Below, in pieces: positions 46,798 through 56,129 of a stretch of 64,000 nt of DNA. Numbering within the stretch: the stretch's first letter is position 1; the number at the start of each line of letters is the position of its first letter. This DNA is from Streptomyces lydicus (GTDB lineage Bacteria; Actinomycetota; Actinomycetes; Streptomycetales; Streptomycetaceae): positions 2,418,001 to 2,482,000 of the forward strand of contig NZ_CP017157.1 in NCBI RefSeq assembly GCF_001729485.1. Direction: 5' to 3'. The position numbers and the translations under genes are program-made. The notes under the pieces were generated by a model. That model was given only the letters and a program-made list of their open reading frames with translations, was not told the DNA's origin and did not search any database.

Positions 46798-46851
46798 GCG
46801 ACCGATCGACGCTCCTCCTCCATCGGCTCCCGCCGGGATCGGAACCGCACC

Positions 46852-47622
46852 ATGAACCGCTTCGCAGACCGCCGTGTCCTGATCACCGGGGCCGGCTCGG
46901 GCATCGGCCAGGCCACCGTCCACCGGATCCTCGCCGAGGGCGGCCGGGTGGTGGCGGTGGACGTCGACCCGGCGGGCCTGGGGCGCACCGCCGACCGGGC
47001 CGCCGCCGACGGTGCCGCGGACCGGCTGCGGACGGCGGTGCTCGACATAGCCGACGAGGCGGCGGTCCGCTCCGGCGTCGCCGCCGCGGTGGCCGGCCTC
47101 GGGGGGCTGGACGTCCTGGTCAACGCGGCCGGCGTGCTGCGCTCCTCGCACACCCACGAGACCGGCCTGGACTTCTTCAACGAGATCATCGCGATCAACC
47201 TGACCGGCACGTTCCTGATGATCCGCGAGGCGCTGCCCGCGCTGCTGGCGGGTGAGGCCCCGGTGGTGGTCAACTTCAGCTCGACCTCCGCCTCGTTCGC
47301 GCACCCGTACATGGCGGCGTACGCGGCGAGCAAGGGCGGCATCCAGGCGATGACGCACGCCATCGCCGGCGAGTACGCCGGGCGGGGGCTGCGGGCGGTG
47401 TGTGTGGCGCCGGGGTCCATCGCCAGCGGAATGACCAGCGGCCGTGGCCCGGGGCTGCCGGAGGACGCGGACATGTCGCTGTTCGCCAAGCTCTCCCCGG
47501 CCCTCGGCGAGGGGTTCGCGGGGCCGGAGACGGTCGCCGGCGTCATCGCGATGCTCGCCTCGCGGGACGGCGCGTTCATCACGGGTACGGAGATCCGGAT
47601 CGACGGCGGCACGCACATGTGA
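46852..47622 (+). CDS. Short-chain dehydrogenase/reductase
   Basis: A 256-residue classical SDR. Cofactor motif TGAGSGIGQ near residue 12, NAAG in VLVNAAGVL, catalytic Ser in FSSTSASF and YAASK. A DVD after the second strand (VVAVDVDPAGL) favours NAD(H) over NADP(H). It follows the TetR operator. The substrate is unknown. Confidence 0.9.
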   Translation: MNRFADRRVLITGAGSGIGQATVHRILAEGGRVVAVDVDPAGLGRTADRAAADGAADRLRTAVLDIADEAAVRSGVAAAVAGLGGLDVLVNAAGVLRSSHTHETGLDFFNEIIAINLTGTFLMIREALPALLAGEAPVVVNFSSTSASFAHPYMAAYAASKGGIQAMTHAIAGEYAGRGLRAVCVAPGSIASGMTSGRGPGLPEDADMSLFAKLSPALGEGFAGPETVAGVIAMLASRDGAFITGTEIRIDGGTHM

Positions 47623-47680
47623 CCCGCGGGGGTGCGCCGGGCGGGGCCCGCCGGGGGCCTGTGCTGGGGCGGACGGGTGG

Positions 47681-48748
47681 TCAGGCGGCCGGCAGCCGTT
47701 CCTCCGGGGCGGGTTCGTCCGCGGCGTTCCCCGGTTTCCGGAAGACCGACAGCAGGAGCGTGAGCACCGTCCCGCCCGCCGCCCAGGCGCCGAGCACCAG
47801 CAGCGGGCCGGTCACCGCGTGACCGCGGAAGTACGCCACGGAGCGCGCCGCCCAGGTGCCCGCGCCCGGTGGCAGGGCGGGACCGATCGCCCGCCAGAAG
47901 GGCGGCAGTAGCGGGTACGGGTAGGCGCCGCCCGCGCTCGGGTTGCCGAGGATGACGATCAGCAGGATGGCCAGGCCGATGCCGAGGACGCCCAGCAGGG
48001 CCTGGCAGGCGAGGGTCGTCGCGCCCACCGCGAACACCACCAGGGCGCCCAGGCCCCACAAGCCGAAGAAGGTGCCGGGCAGGGCGGCCAGCACCGGCCC
48101 GACGACGATCGCGCCGGCCAGTCCCGCGGCGATCGCGTACAGGGCGAGCGCGGCCAGCCGGATGACCGCGCGGTGCCCGTTGGAGGGGCGCGCCCCCGCG
48201 CTGATCGCGAGGATCGCGGCGCACAGGTAGCCGCCGACGCACCAGCCGACGACGAGGTAGAAGGACGACAGGCTGCGGCTGTCGCCCGGGTCGGCCGGGA
48301 TCACGTCCACCGTGCGCACGGTGCGGTGCCGGCTCTTCTCGGCGGAGGTCACGACCGGTTCGACCGCCTGGGCCAGCGAGGCCCCGCCGCCGCCGGCGAC
48401 CAGCAGCCGGTCGGCGGTCCCGTGCGGATCGACGAGCAGTGCGCCGTCGATCTCCCGGTCGGCGAGCTGCTGCCGGGCGGCGCGCTCGGAGGGGAGGGCG
48501 CGCGGGTCGAGCGGGGAGCCGGGCAGCCGGTCCAGCTGGCGTACCAGCTGCCGGGCGGCGGGCGGGGGAGCGACCACGCCGAGCGGCACATCGGTCGGCC
48601 GGGGGTGGTGGAAGGCGCCGGCGTACGAGGTGATGAACGCGATCATCAGGCCCAGGACGCCGAGCACCAGCAGGAAGGCGTGCGGCGTCACCGCGCTCCG
48701 GACCTCCCGGAGGAAGGCGCTGCGGGTGCCGTGGTCCGTCGCTGCCAT
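47681..48748 (-). CDS. YhgE/Pip-like membrane protein (ABC-2-like)
   Basis: A 355-residue membrane protein. One helix at residues 25-45, a periplasmic domain of about 130 residues (LGVVAPPPAARQLVRQLDRL, EIDGALLVDP), then five helices and a short tail. This is the layout of YhgE/Pip and DUF3533 proteins, used in export or as phage receptors. No ATPase is adjacent. GAGGAG precedes the ATG. Confidence 0.7.
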   Translation of the reverse strand: MAATDHGTRSAFLREVRSAVTPHAFLLVLGVLGLMIAFITSYAGAFHHPRPTDVPLGVVAPPPAARQLVRQLDRLPGSPLDPRALPSERAARQQLADREIDGALLVDPHGTADRLLVAGGGGASLAQAVEPVVTSAEKSRHRTVRTVDVIPADPGDSRSLSSFYLVVGWCVGGYLCAAILAISAGARPSNGHRAVIRLAALALYAIAAGLAGAIVVGPVLAALPGTFFGLWGLGALVVFAVGATTLACQALLGVLGIGLAILLIVILGNPSAGGAYPYPLLPPFWRAIGPALPPGAGTWAARSVAYFRGHAVTGPLLVLGAWAAGGTVLTLLLSVFRKPGNAADEPAPEERLPAA

Positions 48749-48890
48749 GCCGTGCTCCTCGCCGTTCGCGGCTGCCGGTACAAGGCTTTTGCCCCCTTAT
48801 CTTGCGGTCGGCGAGGGGGGTGTGCGCCTCGTGCGGGGCTGATCGGCGGACGGGTGGTCGGTGATCTTTCCCGCGCCCCCGGCGTGTCGT

Positions 48891-48906
48891 TCGTACGGAT
48901 GTTCGA
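48891..48906 (+). promoter_or_regulatory. LexA-binding SOS box
   Basis: TCGTACGGATGTTCGA differs at one position from the actinobacterial SOS box TCGAAC-N4-GTTCGA. It lies 77 bases before the dnaE2 start, consistent with damage-induced expression of dnaE2-imuB. Confidence 0.7.
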
Positions 48907-48982
48907 GAGCCGGGTTATGGTGGAGGTGAGGAACGAGAGACACAGGTCAGCCGGGGGGCCGGATGAGGCGCAGGAGGTGCGG

Positions 48983-51900
48983 ATGCCAGGGTTCACGCAT
49001 CTGCACACCGCTTCGGGCTTCTCCCTGCGCTACGGCGCCTCCCACCCGGAGCGGCTGGCCGAGCGCGCCGCCGAACGCGGCATGGACGCCCTCGCGCTGA
49101 CCGACCGGGACGGCCTCTCCGGAGCCGTACGCTTCGCCAAGGCCGCCGCCGGGGCCGGCATCCGCCCGCTGTTCGGCAGCGAACTCGCCGTGGCGGAGCG
49201 CGCGCCCGCGCCCGCGGCCGGCAGCGCCACCGTGCGCCGCCGCACCCCGGTGCGCGGCGGTGCCTTCCTCGACGAGTCCGCCGCCCGCGCCGTCTTCCTG
49301 GCCCGCGACGGAGCGGCCGGCTGGGCGGCGCTGTGCCGGCTGGTCTCGGCCGCCCACGCGGACCGGACCGAACAGCCGGTCCTCCCCTGGAGCGCCCTGG
49401 CGTCCGCCGCGGACGGACTGACCGTGCTGCTCGGACCGGACTCCGAGGTCGGCCGGGCGCTCGCCGCCGGCCGCCCGGACCGCGCCGCCCGGCTCCTCGC
49501 CCCCTGGCGCGAGCTGTACGGCGACGCGCTGCGCCTGGAGGTCGTCGACCACGGCCGGCCCGGCAGCGGCCCCGGCTCCCCGCGGCTGGCCGCCCGCACC
49601 CTCGGCTTCGCCGTCGACCAGGGCGTCCGCGCCGTGCTGACCAACGCGGTCCGCTACGCCGACCCCGGCCAGGGCCCGGTCGCCGACGTCCTGGACTCCG
49701 CCCGCCGCCTGGTGCCGGTGGACCCGCACCGCCCCGACTCCTGGGACGGCGGGGAGCGCTGGCTCAAGGACACCGCCGCGATGGGCCGCACCGCCGAGCG
49801 GATCGCCGAGGCGGCCGGCTTCCGCCGCGGCCTGGCGCACCGGCTGCTCGCCATGACCGAGGAGACCGCCGGCGCGTGCCTGGTGGACCCGCAGGACGAC
49901 CTCGGGCTCGGCCGGATCCACTTCCCCGAGCCGCGACTGGTCGGCGCGGAGCACCGCACCGCCGCCCGGGTCCTGCGTTCGCGCTGCGCCGCCGGGATGG
50001 TGCTGCGCGGCTACGACCGGGACCGGGAGCGCTGGGCGCGGCTCAACGACGAGCTGCGCACGATCGAGCGGCTCGGCTACCCCTCGTACTTCCTGACCGT
50101 CGCCCAGGTCGTGGACGACGTCCGGGAGCTGGGCATCCGGGTCGCGGCCCGTGGGTCCGGCGCCGGGTCGCTGGTCAACCACCTGCTGGGCATCGCGCAC
50201 GCCGACCCGGTCGAGCACGGGCTGCTGATGGAGCGCTTCCTGTCCGAGCGGCGGGCGGCGCTGCCGGACATCGACATCGACGTGGAGTCCGCCCGCCGGC
50301 TGGAGGTCTACCGCGCGATCTTCGACCGCTTCGGCGCCGAGCGGGTCGCCACGGTCTCGATGCCCGAGACCTACCGCGTCCGGCACGCCGTACGCGACGT
50401 GGGTGCCGCCCTGGGCATGGACCCGGCCGAGGTGGACCGCCTCGCCAAGTCGTTCCCGCACATCCGCGCCCGCGACGCGCGGGCGGCGCTGGCCGAGCTG
50501 CCGGAGCTGCGCGGGGTGCGCGAGGCCGGCGGCGACCGGCTGTGGCAGCTGGTGGAGGCGCTGGACGCGCTGCCCCGCGGGATCGCCATGCACCCGTGCG
50601 GGGTGCTGCTCTCCGACGCCACGCTGCTGGACCGCACCCCCGTCGTGCCCACCAGCGGCGAGGGCTTCGCGATGTCGCAGTTCGACAAGGACGACGTGGA
50701 GGAGATGGGGCTGCTCAAGCTCGACGTGCTGGGTGTGCGGATGCAGTCGGCGATGGCGCACGCGGTCGCCGAGATCGGCCGGGCCGCCGGCCGCCGGATC
50801 GATCTCGACGACCCCGCGCAGGTCCCGCCCGGCGACCGGGCGACCTACGACCTGATCCGCTCGACCGAGACGCTCGGCTGCTTCCAGATCGAGTCGCCGG
50901 GCCAGCGCGATCTGATCGGCCGGCTCCAGCCGGCCACCTTCCACGACCTGGTGGTCGACATCTCGCTGTTCCGGCCCGGCCCGGTCGCCGCCGACATGGT
51001 GCGGCCCTTCATCGACGCCCGGCACGGCCGCAAGCCGGTCCGCTACCCGCACCCCGACCTGGAGGAACCGCTGCGTGAGACCTACGGCGTGGTGGTCTTC
51101 CACGAGCAGGTCATCGAGGTGCTGCGGATCATGACCGGCTGTGCGCGGGACGAGGCGGACGAGAAGCGGCGCGCGCTGTCCGACCCGGAGCTGCAGGGCC
51201 GGGTGCGGGCCTGGTTCGCCCGGTGCGCCGAGCGCCGCGGCTACCCGCCCGAGGTGATCGCGCGCACCTGGGAGATCGTCGAAGCCTTCGGCTCGTACGG
51301 CTTCTGCAAGGCGCACGCGGTGGCCTTCGCGGTGCCCACCTACCAGTCCGCCTGGCTCAAGGCGCACCACCCGGCGGCCTTCTACGCCGGGCTGCTCACC
51401 CACGACCCGGGGATGTACCCCAAGCGGCTGCTGCTGGCGGACGCGCGGCGGCGCGGGGTGCCGGTGCTGCCGCTGGACGTGAACCGGTCGGCGGTCGCCC
51501 ACCGGATCGAACTGGTGTCCGGTGCGGTGGGGTCCGGTGGCGTCTGGGGACTGCGGCTGGCCCTCTCCGACGTCCACGGCATGAGCGAGGCCGAGGCCCG
51601 GCGGATCGAGGACGGGCAGCCCTACCGCTCCCTCCAGGACCTGTGGCAGCGGGCCAGGCCGAGCCGCCCGGTGGCCGAACGGCTGGCCCGGGTCGGCGCG
51701 TTGGACGCCTTCGGCGCGAACCGCCGGGACCTGCTGCTGTACCTCGCCGAGCTGCACCACCACGGGCGGCAGGCGTCCGGTGGCCAGCTGACGCTGCCGG
51801 CCGCGGCGCTCGACGGCGCGGGCACCGGACCGGCCGGGCGGGCGGCGCCGGCCGACCTGGTCGAGCCGGTGGGGCTGCCCGACCTCAGCGAGGTCGAACG

Positions 51901-52537
51901 ACTCAGCGCCGAACTGGGCGTCCTCGGCATGGACACCTCCCGCCATCTGATGGCCGATCACCGGGAGTTCCTCGCGGAGCTGGGCGCGCTGCCGGCCCGG
52001 CGGCTGCGGGATGCCCGGCACGGCGAGACGGTGCTGGTCGCCGGGGCCAAGGCGGCCACCCAGACGCCTCCGATCCGCTCCGGCCGCCGGGTCATCTTCA
52101 CCACCCTCGACGACAGCACCGGCCTGGTCGACTGCGCCTTCTTCGACGATTCCCACGAGACCTGCGCCCACACCGTCTTCCACTCCTGGCTGCTGCTGGT
52201 GCGCGGCACGGTCCAGCGGCGCGGGCCGCGCAGCCTCAGCGTGGTCGGCGCGGCCGCCTGGAACCTCGCCGAGCTGGCCGAACTCCGCCGCGAGGGCGGC
52301 CTGGAGGCGGTCGTCGCACGGCTCGCCGAGGAGCCGGAACGCCCCGCGGCCCCGGCGCCCGACGGCGGGTCCGGCGGGAGGGACGGCCAGGACGCCGGGA
52401 CGGCCGGCGCCCCGGCCCGCACCATCCACCTGGAGACCGGCTACGAACTGCACCCCTGGGCCGACCTCCAGCCTCCGGGTGAACGCGCCGCCACCGGCCG
52501 CAAGCTGTGGCACTCCAGCCCGGGGAGCGCCGGATGA
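48983..52537 (+). CDS. dnaE2: Error-prone DNA polymerase III alpha subunit (DnaE2 type)
   Basis: A 1184-residue C-family polymerase. AGGAGG ends 5 bases before ATG 48983; an in-frame ATG at 48917 is less likely. The PHP domain starts FTHLHTASGFSLRYGASH, but the second metal motif is TDRDGLSG with Arg for His, so proofreading-type activity is doubtful. The catalytic aspartates are in ALPDIDIDVES (near 428 and 430) and LLKLDVLG (near 580). Then an HhH region and an OB domain near 1020. Coupling to an imuB-like gene and the SOS box mark it as the translesion copy, not the replicative DnaE. Confidence 0.85.
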   Translation: MPGFTHLHTASGFSLRYGASHPERLAERAAERGMDALALTDRDGLSGAVRFAKAAAGAGIRPLFGSELAVAERAPAPAAGSATVRRRTPVRGGAFLDESAARAVFLARDGAAGWAALCRLVSAAHADRTEQPVLPWSALASAADGLTVLLGPDSEVGRALAAGRPDRAARLLAPWRELYGDALRLEVVDHGRPGSGPGSPRLAARTLGFAVDQGVRAVLTNAVRYADPGQGPVADVLDSARRLVPVDPHRPDSWDGGERWLKDTAAMGRTAERIAEAAGFRRGLAHRLLAMTEETAGACLVDPQDDLGLGRIHFPEPRLVGAEHRTAARVLRSRCAAGMVLRGYDRDRERWARLNDELRTIERLGYPSYFLTVAQVVDDVRELGIRVAARGSGAGSLVNHLLGIAHADPVEHGLLMERFLSERRAALPDIDIDVESARRLEVYRAIFDRFGAERVATVSMPETYRVRHAVRDVGAALGMDPAEVDRLAKSFPHIRARDARAALAELPELRGVREAGGDRLWQLVEALDALPRGIAMHPCGVLLSDATLLDRTPVVPTSGEGFAMSQFDKDDVEEMGLLKLDVLGVRMQSAMAHAVAEIGRAAGRRIDLDDPAQVPPGDRATYDLIRSTETLGCFQIESPGQRDLIGRLQPATFHDLVVDISLFRPGPVAADMVRPFIDARHGRKPVRYPHPDLEEPLRETYGVVVFHEQVIEVLRIMTGCARDEADEKRRALSDPELQGRVRAWFARCAERRGYPPEVIARTWEIVEAFGSYGFCKAHAVAFAVPTYQSAWLKAHHPAAFYAGLLTHDPGMYPKRLLLADARRRGVPVLPLDVNRSAVAHRIELVSGAVGSGGVWGLRLALSDVHGMSEAEARRIEDGQPYRSLQDLWQRARPSRPVAERLARVGALDAFGANRRDLLLYLAELHHHGRQASGGQLTLPAAALDGAGTGPAGRAAPADLVEPVGLPDLSEVERLSAELGVLGMDTSRHLMADHREFLAELGALPARRLRDARHGETVLVAGAKAATQTPPIRSGRRVIFTTLDDSTGLVDCAFFDDSHETCAHTVFHSWLLLVRGTVQRRGPRSLSVVGAAAWNLAELAELRREGGLEAVVARLAEEPERPAAPAPDGGSGGRDGQDAGTAGAPARTIHLETGYELHPWADLQPPGERAATGRKLWHSSPGSAG

Positions 52538-53568
52538 GCACCCCCGACACCGCCCGCCCGCCGGGCATGCTCCACGTACGCTTCCGGGCCACCGACGGCA
52601 CGACCGTGAGCGCCGGGCAGTTCGAGCAACTGCTGCGGCTGCTGGCGCAGTTCACCCCGGTGGTCGAGGCGCTGCCGCCGGACGCCGCGCTGGCGGACGT
52701 CCGCGGTGCGCTGCGCTACTTCGACCGGGACGCGGCGGGCATCGCCGAACTGATCCGGCTGCGCGCCCTGGTCTGGCACGGCGTACGGTGCACGATCGGC
52801 ATCGCCGCCAACCCGCTGCTCGCCCGGATGGCGGCCCAGGGGGCGGCGCCCGGGGAGATCCGGACCGTGCCCGACGAGCCCGGGGCCGTCACCGCCTTCC
52901 TCGACCGCCGGCCGGCCTCCGCGCTGCACGGTGTCGGCCCGGCGACCGCGCGCACCCTGTCCGCGTACGGACTCGACAGCGTCGGCCGGATCGCCGCCGC
53001 GCCGCCCGCGACCCTGCAGCGGATCCTCGGCGCGAAGACCGGCCGGGTCGTCCACGAGCGGGCCCGCGGCATCGACCCGACGCCGGTGGTGCCCAATGCC
53101 GCCGCCCGCTCGATGGGCGCCGAACACCGCTTCGCCCACGACGAGCTGGACCCCGCCAGGCGCCGCCGGGCGCTGCTCTCGCTCGCCGACGACCTCGGCG
53201 CCAGGCTGCGCGGGAGCGGGCAGGTGGCCCGCGCCCTCACCCTCACCGTCCGCTACGCCGACCGCTCCACGACCACCCGCACCCGGCGGCTGGACGGGCC
53301 GACCGCCCACGGCCCCGCGCTGACCGAGGCGGCCTACGCGCTGCACGCCGCGCTCGGGCTGCAGCGGGCCCGGGTGCGGTCCGTGGCGCTGCGGGCCGAG
53401 GACCTCTGCCGCGCCGAACTCGCCGCCCGCCAGCTGTCCTTCGACCCGTCCGACGACAAGGCGCACCGCATCGAGGCGGCCGTCGACCGCGCCCGGGCGC
53501 GCTTCGGTGCGGGCGCCGTGCACCCCGCGGCGACGCTCCGCCGGGGGACCCCGCACGCTCAGCCGTAG
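52534..53568 (+). CDS. imuB: ImuB-like Y-family polymerase homologue, catalytically degenerate
   Basis: A 344-residue protein coupled to dnaE2 by ATGA. It has the Y-family palm, fingers and helix-hairpin-helix (FLDRRPASALHGVGPATARTL) and little finger (ALTLTVRYADRSTTTRTRRL). The first catalytic Asp is Arg (LHVRFRAT), and the usual S-x-D-E motif reads PPDAALADV with Ala for Glu. It therefore cannot polymerise and probably recruits DnaE2 to the clamp, as ImuB does in mycobacteria. ImuA' is absent from the window. Confidence 0.8.
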   Translation: MSTPDTARPPGMLHVRFRATDGTTVSAGQFEQLLRLLAQFTPVVEALPPDAALADVRGALRYFDRDAAGIAELIRLRALVWHGVRCTIGIAANPLLARMAAQGAAPGEIRTVPDEPGAVTAFLDRRPASALHGVGPATARTLSAYGLDSVGRIAAAPPATLQRILGAKTGRVVHERARGIDPTPVVPNAAARSMGAEHRFAHDELDPARRRRALLSLADDLGARLRGSGQVARALTLTVRYADRSTTTRTRRLDGPTAHGPALTEAAYALHAALGLQRARVRSVALRAEDLCRAELAARQLSFDPSDDKAHRIEAAVDRARARFGAGAVHPAATLRRGTPHAQP

Positions 53569-54206
53569 AGCTGCTCCCCGTACCGCGGGCCGTAGTGCTC
53601 CTCCAGCTCCGCCAGCGTCCTGGACTGGTCCTCGACGCCGTTGACGATCCGGGCCCGGGAGGGCAGCGCGTCCGGCTGCCAGGTCTCCGGCTGCCACATC
53701 CGGGAGCGCAGGAACGCCTTGGAGCAGTGGTAGAAGACCTCCTCGACCTCCACCAGCAGCGCCAGCCGCGGGCGGTTGCCCCTGACCACCAGCTCGTCGA
53801 AGAACGGGGCGTCACGCAGCAGCCGGGCCCGGCCGTTGATCCGCAGGGTGTCGCCGCGCCCCGGGACGACGAAGTTCAGCCCGACACGGGGGTTGGCGAG
53901 GACGTTCATGAAGCCGTCCATCCGCTTGTTGCCGGGCCGGTCGGGGAGGACGAGGGTGGTGTCGTCCAGGACGTGGGCGAAGCCCGCGGGGTCGCCCTTG
54001 GGCGAGACGTCGCACCGGCCCTGGGCGTCCGAGGTGGCGACCAGGCAGAACGGTGAGCGCGCCAGCCACTGGCGGTCGAAGTCGTGCAGCCGGTGCCGGG
54101 TCTTGTTCGCGGCGTGCGGAGTGGGTTCGCCCATCAGCTCGCGCAGCTCCGCCGCCGACGAGATCTCCTCGATCCCCGTGAGATCCGCCGTCCCTGCCGT
54201 CTCCAT
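53559..54206 (-). CDS. Pyridoxamine 5'-phosphate oxidase-fold protein (MSMEG_1061-like)
   Basis: A 215-residue split-barrel flavin protein. Blocks: FDRQWLARSPFCLVATSDA, CDVSPKGDPAGFAHVLDD, DRPGNKRMDGFMNVLANP and VGLNFVVPGRGDTLRINGRA. Such proteins bind FMN or F420 and reduce varied substrates. It is convergent with imuB, their ends overlapping by 10 bases. It diverges from the lipase gene. Confidence 0.85.
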   Translation of the reverse strand: METAGTADLTGIEEISSAAELRELMGEPTPHAANKTRHRLHDFDRQWLARSPFCLVATSDAQGRCDVSPKGDPAGFAHVLDDTTLVLPDRPGNKRMDGFMNVLANPRVGLNFVVPGRGDTLRINGRARLLRDAPFFDELVVRGNRPRLALLVEVEEVFYHCSKAFLRSRMWQPETWQPDALPSRARIVNGVEDQSRTLAELEEHYGPRYGEQLYG

Positions 54207-54443
54207 CGGTCACTCCCCTCGGTCGATGCCCTGGTCAAGGCGATATCGACGATAGGCGACCGGTCCGACAATCGTGCCGCTGCGGCGCAGGAGTGATGTA
54301 CGGGACACGACGCATGCATGGAACGGGCGTTGCGGACCCCGGACGTACGGTGAGGGTTACGTGTCGTTTCCTTCACCGTCACACCGCTGGTCCGCCCTGC
54401 TTACCCAGCCGTAACTTACTTGCCAGTCAACTGCGTTGGCCCT

Positions 54444-54459
54444 TGCGATCCGGATCGCA
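54444..54459. promoter_or_regulatory. Perfect 16-base palindrome upstream of the lipase gene
   Basis: TGCGATCC/GGATCGCA without spacer, 55 bases before the lipase ATG. A likely regulator site, sited in a 308-base gap (54207-54514) with no gene. Confidence 0.5.
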
Positions 54460-54514
54460 GGTGAACGGCTCACCGAGCACTTCGGAGTCCCCCTCACCCC
54501 GCAAGGAGCATCGT

Positions 54515-55366
54515 ATGAAGCTGCGCTGGTCAAGAGCGCTCACCTGCCTCCCCGCCCTCGTCCTCGCCCTCGGCGTCGTCACCGCCCCGCCCGCTGCCGC
54601 CGCCCCCACCGTCAGCAGCGGCTGGAACAACTACTCCTGCAAGCCCTCCGCCGCCCACCCGCGCCCGGTGGTGCTGGTGCACGGCACCCTGGGCAACTCC
54701 GTCGACAACTGGCTCGGCCTCGCGCCCTACCTGGTGGCCCGCGGCTACTGCGTCTTCTCCCTGGACTACGGCCAGTTGCCCGGCGTCCCGTTCTTCCACG
54801 GCCTGGGCGCGGTCGACGCCTCCGCGCAGCAACTGGCCGACTACGTGGACCGGGTGCTGGCCGCCACCGGCACCCGGAAGGTCGACCTGGTCGGCCACTC
54901 GCAGGGCGGCATGATGTCGCGGGTCTACCTGAGGTTCCACGGCGGCGCCGACAAGGTGGACACCCTGGTCGGGCTGGCGCCCGACAACCACGGCACGGAT
55001 CTCGACGGCCTGACCCGGCTGCTGGACCTCTTCCCCGGCGCCAAGGACTACCTCGGCAAGCTGACCCCCGGCCTGACCGACCAGATCGTCGGCTCCGACA
55101 TCCTCAACCGCCTCAACGCGGGCGGCGACACCGTCCCCGGGGTGCACTACACCGTGATCGCCACCAAGTACGACGAGGTCGTCACACCGCACACCAGTGG
55201 GTTCCTCGACGGCCCCGACGTCCGCAACGTCCTGCTCCAGGACCTGTGCCCGGCCGACCACTCCGAGCACCTGGCCATCGGGCTCGGCGACGGCGTCGCC
55301 TTCCACGAGACGGCGAACGCCCTCGACCCGGCCCACGCCACCCCCACCACCTGCGCCGCCGCCTGA
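54515..55366 (+). CDS. Secreted lipase/esterase, alpha/beta hydrolase
   Basis: A 283-residue secreted enzyme. Signal peptide to about residue 30 (VVTAPPAAAA). VVLVHGTLGNSVDNW is the oxyanion-hole region, the nucleophile Ser is in VGHSQGGMM near residue 128, and the C-terminal His is probably in CPADHSEHLAIG. Two Cys pairs are visible. AAGGAG is 6 bases before the ATG. It belongs with Streptomyces extracellular lipases of the EstA/LipA (lipase class 2) type. It may be controlled through the palindrome upstream. Confidence 0.88.
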   Translation: MKLRWSRALTCLPALVLALGVVTAPPAAAAPTVSSGWNNYSCKPSAAHPRPVVLVHGTLGNSVDNWLGLAPYLVARGYCVFSLDYGQLPGVPFFHGLGAVDASAQQLADYVDRVLAATGTRKVDLVGHSQGGMMSRVYLRFHGGADKVDTLVGLAPDNHGTDLDGLTRLLDLFPGAKDYLGKLTPGLTDQIVGSDILNRLNAGGDTVPGVHYTVIATKYDEVVTPHTSGFLDGPDVRNVLLQDLCPADHSEHLAIGLGDGVAFHETANALDPAHATPTTCAAA

Positions 55367-55370
55367 CCGG

Positions 55371-55413
55371 GAGCCCGGCCCGGCCCGCGCCCGCACGGGG
55401 CCGGGCCGGGCTT
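55371..55413. terminator. Bidirectional hairpin terminator
   Basis: A 14-bp perfect stem (55372-55385 with 55399-55412), between the convergent lipase and TetR genes. Confidence 0.75.
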
Positions 55414-55448
55414 CCGGACGCCCGGGCCCCGCGCCCTGCCCGCCGCCG

Positions 55449-56036
55449 TCAGCCGCCCGTGAGCAGCGCGTCGGTGCACTGCTCGGCCAACTCCTCGGCG
55501 TGCGGCGGAAGCGCCTCCCCGCCGCGCAGGTGGCGGCGCACCAGCGACAGCGGCAGGTCGATGACGGCGAGCGACACCCGCTCCAGGGCGAGCCCGCCGT
55601 GCAGGCCGAGCGCCCCGGCGAGCGCCGCCACCGCCGCCCGTACCTGCATGTTCCCCTTGTCCGCGCGCAGCAGGTGCTCCGCCGACCAGTCGTCGCGGCC
55701 GAATTCATGGGCGCCGTACAGGAGCAGCGCCGCCTCCCGCGGATGTGCGCGGCTCCAGGCGACGACGTGCCGGGAGGCCGCCCGGGCCCCGGCGCGCGGA
55801 TCGTTGCTGGACTCCAGCGCGGCGAAGTAGCCCTCCTGGAAGTCCTCGACCGTACGCAGCCACACCTCGGCGAGCAGCGCCGAGCGGCCGGCGAAGCGGT
55901 GGTAGAGCGAGCCGCTGGGGGCGCCGACGGACGCCGCGACCGCGGACATGGTCACCCCGGACGGCCCGGACTCGGCGGCCAGCCGTACGGCGGCGTCGAG
56001 GAGCTGCGGAAGGTCGAAGCGGGGTGGTCGGGCCAT
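55449..56036 (-). CDS. TetR-family repressor
   Basis: A 195-residue regulator. Helix-turn-helix: LLDAAVRLAAESGPSGVTMSAV and VGAPSGSLYHRFAGRSALLAEV. The C-terminal domain contains HPREAALLLYGAHEFGRD. It faces a decayed SRPBCC gene across an inverted repeat that is its likely operator, so its target may have been lost. Confidence 0.87.
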   Translation of the reverse strand: MARPPRFDLPQLLDAAVRLAAESGPSGVTMSAVAASVGAPSGSLYHRFAGRSALLAEVWLRTVEDFQEGYFAALESSNDPRAGARAASRHVVAWSRAHPREAALLLYGAHEFGRDDWSAEHLLRADKGNMQVRAAVAALAGALGLHGGLALERVSLAVIDLPLSLVRRHLRGGEALPPHAEELAEQCTDALLTGG

Positions 56037-56049
56037 GTTCTAGAGGGTA

Positions 56050-56069
56050 CTCTCCACTATATTGGAGAG
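56050..56069. promoter_or_regulatory. Inverted repeat, probable TetR operator
   Basis: CTCTCCA (56050-56056) and TGGAGAG (56063-56069) with a CTATAT spacer, 14 bases from the TetR start. Confidence 0.6.
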
Positions 56070-56129
56070 GCGCCTCCAGAACGCCTCCGGGTGCGGCGCT
56101 GCCCCGTGCCCGGACGGAAAGGACCGGGG

